64,000 bases of DNA from Bacteroidota bacterium. Lineage in GTDB: Bacteria > Bacteroidota > Bacteroidia > Cytophagales > Cyclobacteriaceae. Where the stretch lies: positions 294,210-358,209 of the forward strand of contig JAEZGH010000057.1 in the NCBI GenBank assembly GCA_023417065.1. Reading direction: 5' to 3'. The first letter of the stretch is position 1. The number at the start of each line of letters is the position of its first letter. A program made the position numbers and the translations under genes. Below are positions 60,491 to 64,000 of this stretch, in pieces. Under the pieces are notes generated by a model. The model saw nothing but the letters and a program-made list of their open reading frames with translations, was not told the DNA's origin and searched no databases.

Positions 60491-60667
60491 GGCGGTCGGT
60501 TTGGTCTACGATGATACACATTTGTCAGTCGATAAACACGCCGCTGATGTAATTGGTCGGGTACCTTTGCTTCCGTATCACCGGCCATTTTTTTTCCGAC
60601 CGGACTCATTCATCCAAATTCATTCGAATCACCGCCCCACAATTGCTATCTTCATGAGAAGGAATGT

Positions 60668-62947
60668 ATGAGGTGGTTTAAGATCTTCGTTAGTGTATTA
60701 TTCTTTGCCGGACATGTGCACGGACAGGTCTTGATTTCAGGTACCGTGAAAGACGACTCCGGCGAGCCTCTTCCGTTGGCCCACGTCGTGATAATGCCCG
60801 ACTCAATCACGACTTCAACCGACAACGATGGCCAGTACCAGTTGCGCGTCGCGACAGGCAGGAAGCGCTTGCAGACTTCATACGTTGGCTATAGGATGTT
60901 CGAACTTGCCTTTGACCTCAAGCGCGATACTATTATCAACATTACCTTGCGCGGACAGGCAAGCCAGTTAAAGGAAGTGGTGATATCCGGTCAGCGCGAT
61001 TTCCATCAGGAAAACTTCGAGTCAAACCGAACCAGCACCTACGTTCTAAGCCAGGATGATATCAATGCCATACCTGTTCTTGGCGGCGAGGCCGATCTGA
61101 TCAAAACGCTCCAGCTTCTGCCCGGAACGGTAAGGGGTGTCGAAGGAACATCAGACCTTTTCGTTCGCGGCGGAGCTGCCGATCAGAATCTCGTTCTCCT
61201 TGATGGGGCTCCGGTATACAACACATCACACCTCTTTGGCTTTCTCTCCGTTTTCAACCCTGACATCCTCGATAAAGTTGAAGCAATAAACGGAGGATTT
61301 CCGGCACATTTCGGCGGGAGATTGTCCTCAGTACTTGACGTCAAGTCGCGTTCAGCACTTGCAAAACGAACAAGCCTTTCCGGCGACATCGGTTTGATTG
61401 CGTCGCGCCTTCAGTTGGAACAACCGCTGGTGAAGGATAAGGCAAGCCTGTGGGTAGCAGCCCGACGGACGTATATCGACCAGGTTGTAAAGGCCATCGG
61501 CGAGGAGCTTCCCTATTTCTTTTATGACCTTAACGCGAAAGTTATACTCAAGCCCAGCCACAAGGATCTCATCGAACTGAGTTACTACGGAGGTGAGGAC
61601 ATCCTCGACTGGTTTCGCGACCGGAATAACGATGGCGATGGATTTCTAACTACGTTCAAATCCGGTAATACGACGCAGGTGCTGAATTGGAAACGCCTGT
61701 CGACAGGCCATTGGAGTTCTGATCTCTCATTGTTCCGAACTACGTACAGATACGATATCCGCAATTCATTTGAAGAAAATCAAATGATGGCATTATCAGA
61801 TATAGAAGATTATGGCGGAAAGGTTTCAATTACACGCGACTCACTGGGACGAAATGGGATTTTTAAGGCGGGTGTTGACTGGATTCGCCACGACGTAAGC
61901 CCCAATATCATCAATACTTCGGGGTCCGTTTCTGAATGGTTCGGAAGCAGTTCAACCACCGGACGATCTGCCAATGAAGCTGCCGCGTTCGCTGAGTACG
62001 AGTGGAACCCAATTAGCAGTCTTCGTATTAACACCGGAGTTCGCGTTTCAAGCGCCTTCGTTAAAGCTAGACATTACGTCTTTCCCGAACCACGAATCTC
62101 ATTGCGTTTCGAACCGTCAGAACCCGATGCTATCAAACTGAGCTACTCGCGAATGGCGCAGTATGTCCACCGCATCTCGAATTCAGCTGTGACATCGCCT
62201 ACAGATATATGGTATCCTGTTACGGATAGCATTGCACCTCAGACGTCACATCAGGTAGCTCTTGCGTATCAACGGCGAATTCCTTCCAATAGAATCTATC
62301 TGACCACGGAGGTTTATTACAAGACGATGGCCAACCTCATAGGATACGAGGAGGGAACCAACCTTTTTCTGAATACTGATTTTGAATCGCGACTCATTCA
62401 GGGTCGTGGTCGGGCTTATGGTTTTGAGCTGCTTCTACGCAAGGACGCCGGGCGCCTGACGGGATGGCTGAGCTACACGCTTTCATGGTCGTGGCGTCAC
62501 TTTGATGGCATTAACGGTGGTGCATGGTTTCCCGCGAGGTACGATCGCAGGCATAATGGTGCTGTTGTCGTTCAATATGCAATTAGCAACAGGTGGTCGG
62601 CTTCAGTAGTATGGGAGTACATTTCAGGCGCGCGGTTTACTCCAGTTATAGGGCAGTATGCCATGCTTGCTCCTTCGCTCAGTGGCGTTGACCTCATTCC
62701 ATTGTATGCAGATGTCAATCAGGTTAAACTTGCTGATACACATCGCCTCGATCTCGGACTGAAGTTCCGTTCCAGGCCTGGTAGCCGATTCAAGTGGCAT
62801 TGGTTTGCGGGTGTGTACAACGCATACAACCGGGCCAACCCGATAGGGATCAGAATTTCACAAGACGAAGCAGATGGTTCGCTATCCTATCAGCAACCTG
62901 GTTTGTTTGGCTTGCTGCCTTTTATCAGTTACGGATTCAAACTATGA
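60668..62947 (+). CDS. TonB-dependent outer-membrane receptor
   Basis: A 759-residue receptor. Signal (FKIFVSVLFFAGHVHGQ), then a carboxypeptidase-regulatory-like domain (LISGTVKDDSGEPLPLAHV, about 20-110), a plug domain (IPVLGGEADLIKTLQLLPG, DLFVRGGAADQNLVLLDGAPV, about 125-250) and a 22-strand barrel ending LPFISYGFKL with a terminal hydrophobic Leu. It imports a substrate with TonB energy. It is coupled to a DUF4249 lipoprotein gene by a four-base overlap, a recurrent Bacteroidota pair distinct from SusC/SusD. The cargo is unknown. Confidence 0.92.
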   Translation: MRWFKIFVSVLFFAGHVHGQVLISGTVKDDSGEPLPLAHVVIMPDSITTSTDNDGQYQLRVATGRKRLQTSYVGYRMFELAFDLKRDTIINITLRGQASQLKEVVISGQRDFHQENFESNRTSTYVLSQDDINAIPVLGGEADLIKTLQLLPGTVRGVEGTSDLFVRGGAADQNLVLLDGAPVYNTSHLFGFLSVFNPDILDKVEAINGGFPAHFGGRLSSVLDVKSRSALAKRTSLSGDIGLIASRLQLEQPLVKDKASLWVAARRTYIDQVVKAIGEELPYFFYDLNAKVILKPSHKDLIELSYYGGEDILDWFRDRNNDGDGFLTTFKSGNTTQVLNWKRLSTGHWSSDLSLFRTTYRYDIRNSFEENQMMALSDIEDYGGKVSITRDSLGRNGIFKAGVDWIRHDVSPNIINTSGSVSEWFGSSSTTGRSANEAAAFAEYEWNPISSLRINTGVRVSSAFVKARHYVFPEPRISLRFEPSEPDAIKLSYSRMAQYVHRISNSAVTSPTDIWYPVTDSIAPQTSHQVALAYQRRIPSNRIYLTTEVYYKTMANLIGYEEGTNLFLNTDFESRLIQGRGRAYGFELLLRKDAGRLTGWLSYTLSWSWRHFDGINGGAWFPARYDRRHNGAVVVQYAISNRWSASVVWEYISGARFTPVIGQYAMLAPSLSGVDLIPLYADVNQVKLADTHRLDLGLKFRSRPGSRFKWHWFAGVYNAYNRANPIGIRISQDEADGSLSYQQPGLFGLLPFISYGFKL

Positions 62948-63816
62948 TAATGAAACAGGGGCGAATTTCTATAGCGCGAACGATGGTGGGCATGTTCATA
63001 TGCATGACCCTGGCATTGTTTGCGTGTTTGCCTGACCCACTCGATGTCTCAGGAATACCCAAAGTGAAGCCTGAGATCGTGGTTTCGTCGCAGATCACTT
63101 CGGATGAATCATTAGTGGTGTTTCTAACCCGAACATTTAGTGCCCTGGATGCCAGTGACGATAGCGATCCTGAAACCGTGTGGAATGCCATTGCCGTGAA
63201 CGACGCGGTCGTGACTATCACTCACAATGGAGTAACAGACACGCTGATCAGATTAGCGCCAGGAACGTATGGCGGAACGCCGATCAATTTCGAGTCCGGG
63301 GTACGATATACGCTGCGCGCTGAAAGCCCAACACTCGGCATGGTAACGGCGAGCACAGAAGTGAAGCCGCGCATTGCGTTTGATGATCTCGTGGCCGAGT
63401 TGTACTTCGATGGATTCAACGATACGCTGGCACAGATATCTTATCGAATTGACGATCCAGTCGAAAAAAACTGGTACATGGTGAATGTGCTCGACATCAA
63501 TCGGGAGGACTTGCAACGTAACCTCCTCAATCCTCGTGATTTCACACGCCTCCTCAATGACGACGAGTTTAACGGGATCAAATACACAGAGACATTCAGA
63601 GTTTTTCCGCGTGAGTTCAGTGCCGGAGATACCATCGCCGTTTATTTGTCAAACATCAGCGAAGAATATTACCGTTATATGGAAACGCGGCTCGAAAACC
63701 GCTTTGGACTATTTGAATTCGTAAGCGAACCCGTTAACTATAGCACGAACGTAATTGGCGGTCGCGGCTTTTTCAATTTGTATATCCCCGATATCCACTT
63801 CATCATACTGGAATAA
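62944..63816 (+). CDS. DUF4249 lipoprotein, TonB-receptor partner
   Basis: A 290-residue lipoprotein (signal RTMVGMFICMTLALFACLPD, lipobox LFAC). The mature chain has VSGIPKVKPEIVVSSQITSD and the Ig-like DUF4249 pattern (TDTLIRLAPGTYGG, SGVRYTLRAESPTLGMVTAS), ending FNLYIPDIHFIILE. It begins inside the stop codon of the TonB receptor (ATGA). By analogy with SusD it may be the surface-exposed partner of the receptor, but that is inference. A strong terminator follows immediately. Confidence 0.88.
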   Translation: MIMKQGRISIARTMVGMFICMTLALFACLPDPLDVSGIPKVKPEIVVSSQITSDESLVVFLTRTFSALDASDDSDPETVWNAIAVNDAVVTITHNGVTDTLIRLAPGTYGGTPINFESGVRYTLRAESPTLGMVTASTEVKPRIAFDDLVAELYFDGFNDTLAQISYRIDDPVEKNWYMVNVLDINREDLQRNLLNPRDFTRLLNDDEFNGIKYTETFRVFPREFSAGDTIAVYLSNISEEYYRYMETRLENRFGLFEFVSEPVNYSTNVIGGRGFFNLYIPDIHFIILE

Positions 63817-63817
63817 A

Positions 63818-63843
63818 AAAGGCCAGTCCGAAGACTGGCCTTT
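63818..63843 (+). terminator. intrinsic terminator after DUF4249 gene
   Basis: AAAGGCCAGTC and GACTGGCCTTT form an 11-bp perfect stem with a CGAA loop, directly after the stop at 63816. The T-tract is only three bases before CATAG, so it may have been shortened by the adjacent insertion. Confidence 0.85.
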
Positions 63844-63848
63844 CATAG

Positions 63849-64000
63849 GTGCGCCATGCATGTCATTGTTCTTAGAGGTTAAAGTCCTCAACAGACCAGC
63901 TAACGGGAACTGTTAGTCGAAGGCAAGGGTGTCTTCCGTGAGGAAGAATCTGAAGGAAGCTGGAGACAAAAGTTTGATCTGACGAACAGAAACATGATAC
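63849..64000 (+). mobile_element. group II intron, 5' end (continues beyond window)
   Basis: The sequence begins GTGCG, the group II 5' splice-site consensus, and continues with blocks I recognise from bacterial group II domain I: CGAAGGCAAGGGTG, GTGAGGAAGAATCTGAAGG and AAGCTGGAGACAAAAG. These fold consistently: GAGG/CCTC near 63876, CCAGC (63896-63900) with GCTGG (63959-63963) enclosing TAAC/GTTA, and TCTTCC-GTGA-GGAAGA. The reverse-transcriptase ORF (ltrA type), domains V/VI and the 3' end would lie past 64000. The structural class cannot be fixed from this part. Insertion is five bases after a terminator stem. Confidence 0.72.

Noticed and set aside
1..64000. CRISPR array, prophage or restriction-modification system
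   Set aside because: No regularly spaced repeats, integrases, phage structural genes, methyltransferases or nucleases of such systems were found on either strand.

Overview
The window looks like chromosomal DNA of a Bacteroidota bacterium, most likely of the order Cytophagales. The supporting signs are DUF4249/TonB-receptor and PD40-OmpA architectures, DUF3857 and DUF6427 families, an N-terminally extended RluB, a zinc-less DksA-like protein, several TTG starts, and promoters that fit the Bacteroidota TTTG / TAnnTTTG pattern. The lineage call is inference from gene content; no 16S rRNA gene is present. About 58 protein genes, one tRNA gene and the 5' edge of a group II intron are described. 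Most of the window is compact housekeeping sequence.

Layout. 1-4.6 kb: the start of an alpha/beta hydrolase, cvpA-like and yqeY-like genes, pdxJ, and three TPM-domain membrane/secreted proteins. 5.0-7.6 kb: glyA-tatC-rpiB operon. 7.6-14.6 kb: a DUF6427 membrane protein, rbfA with a LolC/E-like permease, a large SNF2-type helicase and a short-chain dehydrogenase. 14.6-18.6 kb: two paralogous DUF3857/transglutaminase-fold exported proteins. 18.7-21.7 kb: radA, a UPF0316 membrane protein and a DUF6263 protein. 21.7-26.6 kb: a minus-strand cluster of collagen-like protein, recJ, lptB and a GH3-family protein. 26.7-33.6 kb, minus strand: a SPOR-like coiled-coil protein, fumC, a PorE-like lipoprotein, and an Fe-S electron-transfer operon with a conserved protein of unknown function.

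33.7-38.3 kb: tRNA-Phe with its own promoter and terminator, an orphan histidine kinase, then a minus-strand operon of a histone-H1-like/DksA-like fusion, scpB and rluB. 38.5-46.8 kb: isoaspartyl peptidase, a large lamin-tail-domain protein, asd, a DUF4382 lipoprotein, a nitroreductase divergent from a lipoprotein, and an amidohydrolase. 46.9-51.5 kb: TPR protein, lipid kinase, DUF5684 and DinB proteins, DUF1801 and an RluA-family synthase. 51.6-56.7 kb: PadR regulator with a large permease, a hydroxyacid dehydrogenase and ctaA. 56.8-63.8 kb: a second PorE-like protein, a TolB-propeller protein, and a TonB-receptor/DUF4249 pair ending in a strong terminator. The intron starts five bases after that hairpin and runs off the right edge.

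I saw no CRISPR array, prophage, restriction system or obvious defence island. The most interesting points are the intron placed directly after a terminator, the DUF3857 pair in which one member has lost its transglutaminase catalytic residues, the operon whose three products all carry long charged disordered tails, and the Fe-S operon with its uncharacterised third protein.
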